A DNA stretch of 64,000 nt. Origin: Puniceicoccaceae bacterium 5H (GTDB taxonomy: Bacteria > Verrucomicrobiota > Verrucomicrobiia > Opitutales > Oceanipulchritudinaceae). Below, in pieces: positions 46,541 to 57,392 of the stretch. The notes beneath the pieces are model-generated. The model did not search any database. It was not told the origin of the DNA and was given only the letters and a program-made list of their open reading frames with translations. How positions within the stretch are numbered: the stretch's first letter is position 1; each line of letters starts with the position of its first letter. A program made the translations under genes and the position numbers. The stretch is taken from the NCBI GenBank assembly GCA_009772895.1, contig WOUP01000015.1:27803-91802 (forward strand). The letters run 5' to 3'.

Positions 46541-47932
46541 CTAGGCGTTGGTCGGCGAATCCGTGTATTGGGTGAAGTCGGCGTAGGCTTCGTTGCCGTG
46601 TTCGCCCACATCGAGACCGGCCATTTCTTCCTCCGCGGTCACGCGCAGGCCGACGGTCTTGCTGATGATGAAGAAGACGCCGAAAGCCAGGACCAAGGTG
46701 AAGGCAAAGACTGCGGCTACCCCGAGCAATTGGATCAGCAACTGGTGGACGCCGCCGCCGTAGAAGAGGCCGTTTTGGATGGCGTCTGCCTCGTCCCAGA
46801 ACTGGGCGTCGATCGCGTGCTGGCCGAAGAGGCCGATGGAGAGCGTGCCCCACGCGCCGCAGATGCCGTGCACGCTGATCGCGCCGACCGGGTCGTCGAT
46901 CTTGAGCTTGGTTTCGACAAAGAGGATGGCGAAGACCACGAGGATACCCGCGATGAGGCCGATGAGGACCGCGCCGCCAGTGCTGACCGAGGCGCAAGGG
47001 GCGGTGATGCCCACGAGGCCGGCGAGCACGCCGTTGAGGGCCATCGTGAGGTCGGGCTTGCCGAAGCGCAGCCAGGTGGTGAAGGTCGCGGCGGCACCGC
47101 CGGCACTGGCCGCAAGGCAGGTGGTGACGGCGACGTGCGCGAGGCCGTCGACCGCGGCGAGGGTGGAGCCCGGGTTGAACCCGAACCAGCCAAACCAGAG
47201 GATGAAGACGCCGAGGGTGGCGAGCGGCAGGTTGTGGCCGGGGATCGGCTTCACTTCGCCGTTGGGGCCATACTTGCCGATGCGCGGGCCGATGACGATC
47301 GCCCCGGCGAGGGCGGCCCAGGCACCGACGGAGTGCACCACGGTGGAGCCCGCGAAGTCACGCATGCCCAAGTGGGCAAGCCAGCCGCCATCGCCCCAGA
47401 TCCAGTGCCCGGCGATCGGGTAGATGATCGCGGAGATCAGGACGGAGTAGACCATGTAGCCGCTGAACTTGGTGCGTTCGGCCATGGCACCGGAGACGAT
47501 CGTCGCCGCGGTGGCGGCAAAGACGACCTGGAAGAGCCAGAAGGCGCTGAGGCCGAAATCCTGGGCGTTGGCCGCACTGCCGAGGAAGAGCAGCGAGGAA
47601 TCCCAGCCAATGAGGCGATTGCCGCTTTCGCCATACATCAGGGCATAGCCGATGGCCCAGAAGGCCAGGCACCCGAGGCAAAAGTCCATCAGATTCTTCA
47701 TCATGATGTTACAGGCGTTCTTGGCGCGCGTGAGGCCGGCCTCGACCATGGCGAAACCCGCCTGCATGAAGAACACCAAAACAGCTGCCAGCACGAGCCA
47801 CATGATGTCTCCCGTGGCCTTGGGCAGCGCAGGCACCGCCTCTTCGCTCTGAGCGAGCAGGGGCGATGCGGTCAATATTAGAGCTGCCGTTGCCAGCGGC
47901 AGGGAGAACCCATGTTTACGTAATCGAGTCAT
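46541..47932 (-). CDS. amt: Ammonium transporter
   Basis: The 463-residue protein begins with a signal peptide (residues ~1-28, ending SPLLAQ) and has the Amt/Rh core of eleven helices, with FMQAGFAMVEAGLTRAKN in helix 1 and conserved stretches such as GWFGFNPGS. It conducts ammonium. A glnK/glnB gene, the usual partner, is not adjacent; instead two roadblock-type genes lie 33 bases upstream on the same strand, so the three may form an operon. Confidence 0.94.
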   Translation of the reverse strand: MTRLRKHGFSLPLATAALILTASPLLAQSEEAVPALPKATGDIMWLVLAAVLVFFMQAGFAMVEAGLTRAKNACNIMMKNLMDFCLGCLAFWAIGYALMYGESGNRLIGWDSSLLFLGSAANAQDFGLSAFWLFQVVFAATAATIVSGAMAERTKFSGYMVYSVLISAIIYPIAGHWIWGDGGWLAHLGMRDFAGSTVVHSVGAWAALAGAIVIGPRIGKYGPNGEVKPIPGHNLPLATLGVFILWFGWFGFNPGSTLAAVDGLAHVAVTTCLAASAGGAAATFTTWLRFGKPDLTMALNGVLAGLVGITAPCASVSTGGAVLIGLIAGILVVFAILFVETKLKIDDPVGAISVHGICGAWGTLSIGLFGQHAIDAQFWDEADAIQNGLFYGGGVHQLLIQLLGVAAVFAFTLVLAFGVFFIISKTVGLRVTAEEEMAGLDVGEHGNEAYADFTQYTDSPTNA

Positions 47933-47965
47933 ATGCGTGTGCAGATGAAATAAAAGAGCGCGCGG

Positions 47966-48469
47966 CTAATAGGTGCGGCCGCGATAGAGCCGGGCAGGTC
48001 GAGCGGTCCGGGGCGCGCGGTTGGGCTGCGGTTCCGGGGCAGGGGCCGGTTCGGCCGGTAAAGGTGGGGAGGTGGGTGCGTGGCCGTTGGTGGAGGGCGC
48101 GGGCGTGGTCTTTTCGCCGGCCTGTTGCAAGGCTTCGAGCGTCAGTTGGCGCACGGCCATGGTGGTGACCATGCGCAGCGACATGTGATTGACGCTCTCC
48201 TGCGCGAGGATGAGCAGGCCGAAGTCCTGGCCCTTGCGCAGGAGCAGGTGCATGTCGTGGTATTTCAGCAGGTAGTCTTCGACCGGCACGTAGTGGGTCT
48301 CGACGGCCTCGTACAGCATCACGACCCGGCGCAACAGGTCTTCGTAGACCTCTTCGATCATGAAGGACGGCATTTGTGCATAGAGCAGGTTGCCGTCGAG
48401 GTCGTGGAAGCAGATGCCCTCGATGCCGGGCACGTCCATGATGTTTTTGATCAACTTGGTCGTGTCCAT
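47966..48469 (-). CDS. Roadblock/LC7-like protein with proline-rich tail
   Basis: Residues 1-115 resemble a roadblock/LC7 domain: MDTTKLIKNIMDVPGIEGICFHD then LDGNLLYAQMPSF, strands and helices typical of this fold. The last ~50 residues are Pro/Ala/Arg-rich and probably disordered. Roadblock proteins often act on small GTPases (MglB on MglA), but no GTPase gene is nearby. Four bases separate it from an upstream paralogue. Confidence 0.55.
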   Translation of the reverse strand: MDTTKLIKNIMDVPGIEGICFHDLDGNLLYAQMPSFMIEEVYEDLLRRVVMLYEAVETHYVPVEDYLLKYHDMHLLLRKGQDFGLLILAQESVNHMSLRMVTTMAVRQLTLEALQQAGEKTTPAPSTNGHAPTSPPLPAEPAPAPEPQPNRAPRTARPARLYRGRTY

Positions 48470-48473
48470 GGGC

Positions 48474-48797
48474 CTAGGTCGTAAGGTGGCTGAGTTGCTG
48501 CACCACCTCGTCCGTCCGGGTGCGGGAATTGAGGAGCAGGCCGAGGATGCCCTCTTTTACGGGCAGCACGACGGTCCGAAAATCCGGCGACGTGGCCTGG
48601 ATCTCGTAGAGGCCTTCGAGGCCGATGGACCCGCCGATCAGCTGGGTGACCTGTTGCAGGTAGGGGACGATGAGGCCGAGCAGCTCCGCTTCCTCCCGAC
48701 CGTCCACGTGTTGAATGTCTCCGGTGGGGCCACAGTGGACGTAACCTTCCAGACCGGGAATAGACTCGAGCGTATCTTGAAGCGATTGCTGGATCAT
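48474..48797 (-). CDS. Roadblock/LC7-like protein
   Basis: The 107-residue protein has the same opening pattern as its downstream neighbour (LQDTLESIPGLEGYVHCGPTG) and a C-terminal helix-strand arrangement (TVVLPVKEGILGLLLNSRT). The two may be subunits of one dimer. The ATG at 48797 is used; a GTG at 48806 is possible. The family call is by pattern and moderate. Confidence 0.5.
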   Translation of the reverse strand: MIQQSLQDTLESIPGLEGYVHCGPTGDIQHVDGREEAELLGLIVPYLQQVTQLIGGSIGLEGLYEIQATSPDFRTVVLPVKEGILGLLLNSRTRTDEVVQQLSHLTT

Positions 48798-48806
48798 AAG
48801 CACCAC

Positions 48807-49080
48807 GGCTCTGCTTTGAGCCTAAGGTGTACCACCCCCGGTTTTGGTGCGTTCTCAACTGTTGAACCTGACGTAAAAGGAAAAAAAGGAACAGCAGCAG
48901 CAACCGGTTTCAGGGCTTTGCGCAGGGCTTGCGCATTTTTTTACTTACCCTGCGCTATTTTTCCTCGGGCAAGGCCCTCAGTCGTCGGAGAGAGCTTGCC
49001 CTGCAATGGGCTCTGATCGCTGCCGAGACAAGGTCTGCCAAGGGATCAGGCATCGTTGGACGGTTCGGTGCGGCCTGTAC
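48807..49080. other. Gene-free region with hairpins
   Basis: About 340 bases lie between the roadblock pair and guaA, including the guaA terminator. Besides the plus-strand terminator-like hairpin (48919-48942), a 7-pair hairpin GGGCAAG (48967-48973) with CTTGCCC (48995-49001) is visible. A purine-rich AAAGGAAAAAAAGGAA stretch lies near 48876. A 64-codon frame on the plus strand (48929-49123) has no family resemblance and is rejected. Confidence 0.4.
48919..48942 (+). terminator. Orphan plus-strand terminator
   Basis: TGCGCA (48919-48924) pairs with TGCGCA (48930-48935), loop GGGCT, and seven T residues follow. No plus-strand gene lies upstream within 2.4 kb, because the neighbours are on the minus strand. 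It may end a small RNA or an antisense transcript. Confidence 0.5.
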
Positions 49081-49111
49081 AAAAAAACACGTCCGCGTAA
49101 TACGGACGTGT
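49081..49111 (-). terminator. Intrinsic terminator of guaA
   Basis: A perfect 9-pair stem ACACGTCCG (49087-49095) with CGGACGTGT (49103-49111). On the minus strand it is followed by TTTTTT, and it lies 36 bases after the guaA stop. Confidence 0.92.
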
Positions 49112-49146
49112 ATCAATGTGTGATCGAGAGCCGGTGCGTCTGGGGG

Positions 49147-50688
<1,542 letters not shown>

Positions 50689-50995
50689 GGTTCCGTTCGC
50701 GGCAAATGGGAAATTGGGCACCTAAGCAGGTCCCGGCCCGCGTGGCAAGGACAGAAGATCGGCAGGTTGTTCACAATCCGCGGCGTTAGGGCGCGGGCTT
50801 GAGGCCAGCTTTTGGAAGTGAGGCGCATTCCGCCGCTTTTCCGTGGCTGGGCTCAATGAAGAGGGAGGGTTTTCGCGAGGGGTGTTCGAACGGATCGATT
50901 GCGCATTGCCGACGATTTTGATGAAACGTTCTCTTGATCACGGTGGGCAGTCACGGGAACTATGACCGGGAGCTGAAGCACTACCTGCATTGAAC

Positions 50996-51724
50996 ATGTC
51001 GATCGCGGCCCATTTGCATTCCGAAGCGCGTCTGGTGAAGGAACACCCGGCGGGCTTGCTGGCGCTGGAAAAGGCGGCGGGTCTGCGCTCGCATCCCAAT
51101 CGGGGCGGCGTGGTCGACGACGGGGCGCTGCTGGCTCTGCCATATGACGAGGCGGCGGAGGCGTATGTGGACGGCTCGACGCGCTATTACCTGCTCAATC
51201 GCCTGGATGCGCCGACGAGCGGACTGATCCTGCTGGCGACGGATGCCAAGGTGGCGGCGGAGGTGAAAGAGCGCTTTGCGGGCCACGATGTGGAGAAGAC
51301 CTACCTCGCGGTGGTGAAGGGGCGGTTGTCGCGACCGCAGGAGCGCTGGAGCGACAAGCTGTTGACCCAGACGCGTCGGGGCCAGTTGCGCACGGTCACG
51401 AGCGGGCGGGGCGAGCCGGCGCTCTGCGAGGCGAAGCAGTTGCAGCAGACGCGGAGCCAGCCGCTGTTGTCGCTGCTGGAGCTGCACCCGCACACGGGCC
51501 GTACCCACCAGTTGCGCGTGCAGTGTGCGAGCCGTTATCTGCCGATTGTGGGCGATGCCACCTACGGGGATTTTCGCTATAACCGTGCGTTTGCCAAAAA
51601 GCACGGGGAGAAGCGCCTGTTGCTGCACGCCGCGGCGGTCAAGCTGAGCTTTCAGGCCGGTGGAAAGACGCATCGCTTCGAAGCCCAGTGCGAGACGCCG
51701 GAGATCATGCGGGCGTTGTTTTAA
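50996..51724 (+). CDS. RluA-family RNA pseudouridine synthase
   Basis: The 242-residue protein has the catalytic NRLDAPTSGLILLA motif (the RLD aspartate), EKTYLAVVKG and the C-terminal HPHTGRTHQLRVQCA signature of RluA enzymes. No S4 domain is present. Target uridine unknown. The ATG at 50996 is preferred over a TTG two codons earlier. Confidence 0.9.
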   Translation: MSIAAHLHSEARLVKEHPAGLLALEKAAGLRSHPNRGGVVDDGALLALPYDEAAEAYVDGSTRYYLLNRLDAPTSGLILLATDAKVAAEVKERFAGHDVEKTYLAVVKGRLSRPQERWSDKLLTQTRRGQLRTVTSGRGEPALCEAKQLQQTRSQPLLSLLELHPHTGRTHQLRVQCASRYLPIVGDATYGDFRYNRAFAKKHGEKRLLLHAAAVKLSFQAGGKTHRFEAQCETPEIMRALF

Positions 51725-51742
51725 CCGCAGCGCGCAGTGCCC

Positions 51743-51770
51743 ACACCGCGGGGTCATGGTGTCTTTTTTT
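51743..51770 (+). terminator. Probable terminator after the pseudouridine synthase
   Basis: ACACC (51743-51747) pairs with GGTGT (51758-51762) and C plus seven T residues follow. The stem is short. Confidence 0.55.
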
Positions 51771-51835
51771 GTTTCTAACGTCGGTTCGGGAGATCCTGTT
51801 TTGCGCTCTGGGGGCTCTTCTGTTAAGGCACCCTC

Positions 51836-52873
51836 ATGATCCTTTCCAAAGCCCCGCAGTTGACCGATGAACAGCTCGAAGAAGTCCAGCGGATCGTAGG
51901 CGAATTCGGCTGCGCGATCCAGGTGATCAAGGGCGCGAACCGGCACGTGTATGCGATCATCGGCGACGAGCGCAGCGAGACGATGGTCAACCGCCTGCTG
52001 GGGCTGGATTACGTGGAGCGGGTCGACCGGATTGAATCGGTCTACAAGCTGATGAACCGCCAGAGCGCGCTCTCGAGCCACCAGGTGAAGATCGGGGAGC
52101 GCGTGCTGGGGCAGGAGCCGGTGATCATGGCCGGGCAGTGCACGATCGACCCCAAGAATCCGCAGCTCTTCCTCGAGACGGCGGCGGCAGTGAAGGAGGC
52201 GGGTGCGCACGTGATCCGGGGCGGTGTGTGGAAGCCGCGCACCTCGCCGCACTCCTTCCAGGGCGCGAGCGAGAGTATGGAGATCTTGATCGAGGCCCGC
52301 AACCAGACGGGGCTGCCGGTGATCGCGGAGGTGATGGAAGAGCGTCACCTCGTGGTGGCGCTGGAGGCCGAGGTGGATCTGCTGCAAATCGGCACGCGCA
52401 ACGCCCTCAACTATAGCCTGCTGGCCCGCATCGGCATGGATACGCATCAGCGCGGGACGCCGGTATTGCTCAAGCGGGGGCGTCACATGGGCCCCATCGA
52501 CGAGTTCATCGCGGCGGCGGAATACATCGTGGCGGGTGGCAATCCCAACGTGATCTTTTGTCCGCGCGGCACCATGCCGGCGCTGGACGGCTACCGTAAT
52601 CACCCGGACGAATCCATCACGCCGCTGCTCAAGGAAAAGAGCTGGGCCCCGGTGGTGGTCGACCCCTCCCACGCGGTCGGGCGCTCGAAATACGTGCCGG
52701 CGGCCAGCCTCGCGGCGATCGCCTACGGGGCCGACGGCGTGATCGTGGAGACGCACCTGGAGCCGCGCAAGGGCATCGGCGACGACCCGAAGCAGTCGAT
52801 CACGCCCGACGTGCTGCGCCAGTTGATCCGCGACGTGGAAGCCCTCTGGCCGATCCAGAGCCGCTGGCGGTAA
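51836..52873 (+). CDS. aroF: 3-deoxy-7-phosphoheptulonate synthase (DAHP synthase, type I-beta)
   Basis: The 345-residue enzyme joins phosphoenolpyruvate and erythrose 4-phosphate at the entry of the shikimate pathway. It has an N-terminal ferredoxin-like regulatory domain (residues ~1-70) and the catalytic barrel with MAGQCTIDPKNP, IRGGVWKPRTSPHSFQG, LLQIGTRNALNY, LLKRGRHM and VVDPSHAVGRS. In this family the added domain gives feedback control. It converges with the AraC gene with six bases between the stops. Confidence 0.95.
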   Translation: MILSKAPQLTDEQLEEVQRIVGEFGCAIQVIKGANRHVYAIIGDERSETMVNRLLGLDYVERVDRIESVYKLMNRQSALSSHQVKIGERVLGQEPVIMAGQCTIDPKNPQLFLETAAAVKEAGAHVIRGGVWKPRTSPHSFQGASESMEILIEARNQTGLPVIAEVMEERHLVVALEAEVDLLQIGTRNALNYSLLARIGMDTHQRGTPVLLKRGRHMGPIDEFIAAAEYIVAGGNPNVIFCPRGTMPALDGYRNHPDESITPLLKEKSWAPVVVDPSHAVGRSKYVPAASLAAIAYGADGVIVETHLEPRKGIGDDPKQSITPDVLRQLIRDVEALWPIQSRWR

Positions 52874-52879
52874 AGCGCC

Positions 52880-53791
52880 CTACAGGGCGATGGGCAGGGG
52901 CACGTCGGCCTCCTGCATGGCTTCGCGCATCCGGGCCGCATCCCGGGCGGGCGGCGCGCCAAACATGCGGCTGTATTCGCGACTGAACTGTGAGGGGCTT
53001 TCGTACCCGACGGTGAAGCCGATGTTGGCCGCATCTTCCTGTCGGGTCAGCATGAGGCGGCGAGCGGCCTGCAGGCGGATGTTTTTCTGGTACTGCAGGG
53101 GACTGAGTGAGGTCGCGGCCTTGAAGTGACGGAAGAACGAGGACTGGCTCATGTTGGCGACTTCGGCCAGATATTCGACGTCGAGCGGCTCGTTGTAGTG
53201 GGCGCGGATCCACGCAATGGCGCGGCTGAGGCGGGCCATGCGGCCTTCTCCCAGCGCGATCTGGCGCAATTGGGCGCCCTGGGGGCCGGTGAGCACACGG
53301 TAGAGGATTTCGCGCTCGATCAGCGGGGCGAGCATCGGGATGTCGTCGGGGCGGTCGAGCAGCTTCAACAGGCGCACACTGGGCTCGAGCAGCTGGTCGT
53401 CGATGGGGGTCACCGAGATGCCGGAGCCCGAGACGGCGGCGCTGGTGGCGGGCGGCAGCTCTGCGAGCATCGAGGCGATGATCGAGATGTCGAGGTTGAG
53501 GCAAAAGGAGAGATAGGGGCGTTCCTCACTGGCCTCGCAGACGCAGCCGGCAACCGGCAGGTCGAGGCTCGCGATGAGGTAGTTGGCCTCGTTGTATTCG
53601 AGCACTTCCTCTCCCAGCGTCACGTATTTGCGCCCCTGGGCGATCACGCAGAGGCGCGGCTCGTAGAGTGCGTGCACAGGGTTGGAGGGTTGGACTGATT
53701 TGAACAACCCCACCCGGGGCAGGGCGGTCGTGAGCATCGTGCCGCTGCAGTGGCGGCTAATCAAATCGCGTAGTTCTTGCAGGCGTTCCAT
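52880..53791 (-). CDS. AraC-family transcriptional regulator
   Basis: The 303-residue protein has an N-terminal cupin-like domain of the AraC_N type (residues ~10-160, HALYEPRLCVIAQGRKYV) and a C-terminal double helix-turn-helix domain (LAEVANMSQSSFFRHFKAATSLSPLQYQK and IGFTVGYESPSQFSREYSRMFG). It is divergent from a short-chain dehydrogenase gene, a frequent regulator-target pair, so it probably activates that gene, which is itself frameshifted. Confidence 0.92.
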   Translation of the reverse strand: MERLQELRDLISRHCSGTMLTTALPRVGLFKSVQPSNPVHALYEPRLCVIAQGRKYVTLGEEVLEYNEANYLIASLDLPVAGCVCEASEERPYLSFCLNLDISIIASMLAELPPATSAAVSGSGISVTPIDDQLLEPSVRLLKLLDRPDDIPMLAPLIEREILYRVLTGPQGAQLRQIALGEGRMARLSRAIAWIRAHYNEPLDVEYLAEVANMSQSSFFRHFKAATSLSPLQYQKNIRLQAARRLMLTRQEDAANIGFTVGYESPSQFSREYSRMFGAPPARDAARMREAMQEADVPLPIAL

Positions 53792-53921
53792 GGCATCTCC
53801 TCGGTTGCCTTCTTTCTACGCGACCTCTGGGAGCGGTTCAACGCTTTGAGAGGATTGTGCAAGCAATGGGGAGCATCCGGCTACCGAAGGGTCGCCAGGT
53901 TTTGCTATGCTGATTATTGTG

Positions 53922-54780
53922 ATGAAGCACTCTCTCAAACGCAGAACTTGGTTGATTACGGGTGCCTCTCGGGGCATCGGAGCAGAAATCGCAAAGGCCG
54001 CCTTGGCCGCTGGAGACCGCGTGGTTGCGACCGCGCAAGATCCGCGACGCCTTTGCTGCGGGGGACGATCAATTGTTGACCGTGCCTCTCGACGTGACCC
54101 GGCCGGAGCAGTCGCAGACGGCTGTCGGCGCTGCTTTGGAAACGTTTGGTCGCATTGATGTGTTGGTGAACAATGCCGGTTATGGGCAATTGGGTTACTT
54201 TGAAGAACAGGCCCCGGCCACGATCGAGCAACAGTTTGCCACTAACGTTTTCGGCGCCATGCACGTGACGCGGGCGATCCTGCCGGTCATGCGGCGTCAG
54301 CGCAGCGGGCGCATCTTCAATATTTCGTCGGTGGCCGGTATTCGGGGGCATGGCTGGGCCTCGATCTACTGTGCGAGCAAGTGGGCGCTCGAAGGCTTCA
54401 CGGAGTCGCTGGCGCAAGAAGTGGAGCCGTTCGGCATCCGTGCGACGATCATTTGCCCGGGCTACTTCCGCACGGACTTCCTCGACGACAGCTCGATTCA
54501 TTACGGTGAGCGAGAAGTGGCGGACTACGCGGAAGAGTCGCGGCAGATGCGCGCGTTTTTTGGCAGCCGCAACCATCGGCAGGCGGGCGATCCCGAGAAG
54601 CTGGGGCGCATCGTGGTGCGTTTGGCGGGCGCAGAGCATCCGCCGCTGCGCTTCGCGGCCGGCACCGACGCGACCCAGATGTTCGAGGACAAGATCGCGT
54701 GCTTCCGTGAGGAGCTGGAAGAGTGGCGCGAGCTGTCCGTCACGACGGATTTCGCCCCGGAGCCGGCAGTCATTTCGTAA
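53922..54780 (+). pseudogene. Short-chain dehydrogenase/reductase, frameshifted
   Basis: The N-terminal part (from ATG 53922) has the cofactor loop TGASRGIG and continues to VVATAQD. The rest of the enzyme is in another frame, joining at about 54036: KIRDAFAAGDDQLL, then NNAGYGQLG, and the catalytic Tyr/Lys in IYCASKWALEG. Comparing with the family's usual text around this joint, roughly a dozen bases appear to be missing. Either the gene is inactive or there is a sequence error. Confidence 0.8.
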
Positions 54781-54793
54781 ACAGGCGCAACGC

Positions 54794-56182
54794 CTAATCC
54801 AGGCGGGCCACCTCTTCGGGGGTGGTCCGCTTGTCTTGTACGGCTTCGGCCGCCGCTTCGCGCAAAGGCTGCCACCCGCTGTCGCGGGCGATGGCGCGCA
54901 GCCGGGGCAGGTCGGCGCCGTTCTGGATCGCATCGCGAAGGGTGGGCGTCATCTCCAGCCATTCAAAGACCCCCAAGCGTCCTCGCCAGCCGCTGCCCCC
55001 GCAATCCGGGCAGGTGGTGTCTCCCTCGCAGGCGCAGCGGCGCCGCACCAGGCGTTGGGCCACGACGCCGCGAATGGTGGCGGTGATGAGGTAGGGCGGC
55101 AGACCGAGATCGCGCAGGCGCACAATCGCGAGCAGTGCGTCGCTGGCGTGCAGGGAAGAGAGCACTAGGTGGCCGGTCAACGCCGCCTGCAGGGCGATGC
55201 GGGCGGTCTCGCGGTCGCGGATCTCGCCCACGAGGATCTGGTCGGGATCGTGGCGCAGCATGGCGCGCAGCACTTCGGGGAAGCCGAGCCCGAGGTCGGG
55301 CTGCACGTTGACCTGCACGGCGTGCTCGAGCGCGTATTCCACCGGGTCTTCGACGGTCAGGATCTTGTGGCGCTGGTGGTCGAGTTCCTGCAGCAGGGCG
55401 TAAAGCGTGGTCGTCTTGCCGGAGCCGGTTGGGCCGACGGCGAGGATCAGGCCGTGGGGCTGGCGCAGTGCCGTCTTGAGGCGGGCCTGCAGGTGGCTGC
55501 TCAGGCCCAGCTGGTGCAGGCGCAGTCCGGCCTGGCGGGCGTTGAGCACGCGCAAGACGAGGCTCTCGCCCTCGTGAATGGGCAGACAGGAGAGGCGGAA
55601 GTCGATCGCCGCGCCGTCCGGGGCTTGCCAGCTGAAACGGCCGTCCTGACTGCGGCGTCGCTCGTGGGGATCCAGCCCGGCTCGTACCTTGAGGTGGGCG
55701 ACGATGGTAGTGGTGGCATCTACAGGCGCGCTGGGTAGCTCGATCAGCTTGCCGCTGTGCCGGGCGCGAGCGCGCAAAGCACCGTCCTGGGCCTCCAGGT
55801 GCAGGTCGCTCGCCTGTTGGGCTACGGCCTGACGCAGGGCGGCTTCGACCCATTGCACGGCAGGGGATTCATCGCCATCCGGGCTCGGGCGAGCTGGCGC
55901 GCGCGGTCGGAGTAGTTGGCGCACCGGGCGATCGAGGATCAGTTGCAGCGCGTTGAGTGCCGGCGCGTCGAGCGGGTCGACCAGCTCGGCGAAATACGTG
56001 CCTGCGTCGTCCTGCCAGAGGCCGGCCCAACGCGTGCGATAAGGCGAGTCCGGCAGATCTCGCGCCTGCAGGGTCGATGGATCCTCGCACCAGTGCGCGC
56101 CCAGGCGTTCGGCCAGCGCGCGTTGGAGGGGCGGGTGGGCGCGGTCTCCCGATGGGTTCCGGGGCTGATTGGCCGCGCCCAT
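54794..56182 (-). CDS. GspE/PilB-type secretion ATPase
   Basis: The 462-residue protein has a short N-terminal part and the hexameric ATPase core: Walker A GPTGSGKTTTLYALL, Asp box TVEDPVEY, Walker B ILVGEIRDRETA and the His box LSSLHASDA. A zinc motif CACEGDTTCPDC lies near residue 385, with GRLGVFEWL after it. It is smaller than typical GspE (about 500-560), with a reduced N1 domain. It lies four bases after pilT. Confidence 0.92.
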   Translation of the reverse strand: MGAANQPRNPSGDRAHPPLQRALAERLGAHWCEDPSTLQARDLPDSPYRTRWAGLWQDDAGTYFAELVDPLDAPALNALQLILDRPVRQLLRPRAPARPSPDGDESPAVQWVEAALRQAVAQQASDLHLEAQDGALRARARHSGKLIELPSAPVDATTTIVAHLKVRAGLDPHERRRSQDGRFSWQAPDGAAIDFRLSCLPIHEGESLVLRVLNARQAGLRLHQLGLSSHLQARLKTALRQPHGLILAVGPTGSGKTTTLYALLQELDHQRHKILTVEDPVEYALEHAVQVNVQPDLGLGFPEVLRAMLRHDPDQILVGEIRDRETARIALQAALTGHLVLSSLHASDALLAIVRLRDLGLPPYLITATIRGVVAQRLVRRRCACEGDTTCPDCGGSGWRGRLGVFEWLEMTPTLRDAIQNGADLPRLRAIARDSGWQPLREAAAEAVQDKRTTPEEVARLD

Positions 56183-56186
56183 GCGC

Positions 56187-57314
56187 CTAGAAGGTTTGCA
56201 CTTCCTTTACCTTGATCCCGGTCGCCTCGAGCTTGGACTTCATGCCGGCGGCGTCCTCGCTCTTTTCCACGGCCTGCTCCGGGGTGATCAAGCCGCGGTT
56301 GACGAGGCTCGTCAGGTGGGCGTCGAGGGTCATCATGCCGTTGTTGGCGCCGGTCTGGATCTCGGACTGGATGCGGTAGGTCTTGTTTTCGCGGATCAGC
56401 GCGGCGATTGAGGTCGTGGTGGTCATGATCTCGAAGGCGGCGATGCGGCCACCACCGATCTTGCGGCAGAGCACCTGCGAAATGACGGAGATGATGGAGG
56501 ACGAAAGCTGCGTGCGGATCTGCTCCTTCATCGCGGCCGGGAAGGCATCGACGATGCGGTCGACCGTGCGGGCCGCACCGGTGGTGTGCAGGGTCGCAAG
56601 CACGAGGTGACCGGTTTCGGCGGCGCTGACGGCGGCCTCGATCGTCTCCAGGTCGCGCATTTCACCGACGAGGATCACGTCCGGGTCCTGACGCAGGGCA
56701 TCGCGGATGGCATCGGCAAAGCTCGGGGTGTCGGTGCCCACTTCGCGCTGCGTCACGAGGCAGTTCTTGTGATCGTGGTAATATTCGATCGGGTCTTCGA
56801 TCGTGATGATGTGGCCGTCGCGGTTTTCGTTGATCCAGTTGACCATCGAGGCGAGCGTGGTCGACTTGCCGGAACCGGTGGGGCCGGTGACGAGGATGAG
56901 GCCGCGCGGACGTTGCAGCAGCTCCTTCAACTGGTCGGGCAGACCGATTTCGCGCAGGCCGAAGAGGCGGCTGGGAATGGCGCGAAAGACCATGCCGTAG
57001 TCGCCCTTGTTCTTGAACACGCTGGCCCGCAGGCGCGCCTTGTCCATGAAGTTGACGGCAAAGTCGGCCCCGCCGCGGCGCTTGAGGCGCTCCTGGTGGT
57101 TGTCGGGCGTGACGGCCATCATCAGCGTCTCGGTGTCGAACGGGCGCAGGTTGGGCCCCTCGACGGGGACCATGCCGCCGGCGAGGCGCAGGGTGGGCGG
57201 AAAGCCGACGCGCAGGTGCATGTCGCTGGCCCCTTGCTCGAACATGAGTTCGAGCAGCTCGTTCATTTCGTAGGGGCTGTGTTCCGTCTGAGGTGCGGAC
57301 AGGTCGAAGGCCAT
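56187..57314 (-). CDS. pilT: Type IV pilus retraction ATPase PilT
   Basis: The 375-residue protein has the PilT domains: N-terminal PAS-like ([18 protein letters not shown]), Walker [15 protein letters not shown], Asp box [10 protein letters not shown], Walker [23 protein letters not shown] and the AIRNLIR-like SIAALIREN. It depolymerises pili for twitching. The start at 57314 follows GGAG. It lies between gspF and gspE, but no pilin genes are nearby. Confidence 0.93.
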   Translation of the reverse strand: MAFDLSAPQTEHSPYEMNELLELMFEQGASDMHLRVGFPPTLRLAGGMVPVEGPNLRPFDTETLMMAVTPDNHQERLKRRGGADFAVNFMDKARLRASVFKNKGDYGMVFRAIPSRLFGLREIGLPDQLKELLQRPRGLILVTGPTGSGKSTTLASMVNWINENRDGHIITIEDPIEYYHDHKNCLVTQREVGTDTPSFADAIRDALRQDPDVILVGEMRDLETIEAAVSAAETGHLVLATLHTTGAARTVDRIVDAFPAAMKEQIRTQLSSSIISVISQVLCRKIGGGRIAAFEIMTTTTSIAALIRENKTYRIQSEIQTGANNGMMTLDAHLTSLVNRGLITPEQAVEKSEDAAGMKSKLEATGIKVKEVQTF

Positions 57315-57392
57315 AGGTTTCTCCGGTAGAGGGCGAGGTATCGGTAGTTATGGCAGATGAAACCGGACTTGCCAAGCCGCCAGTTGCGGGGG

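Noticed and set aside
48929..49123. A small plus-strand frame in the gap before guaA
   Set aside because: No ribosome-binding site, no family resemblance, and it runs through the guaA terminator.
54020..54050. A programmed frameshift in the dehydrogenase
   Set aside because: No slippery heptamer or stimulating structure at the joint, and about a dozen bases of the expected sequence are missing, so a deletion or sequence error is more likely.
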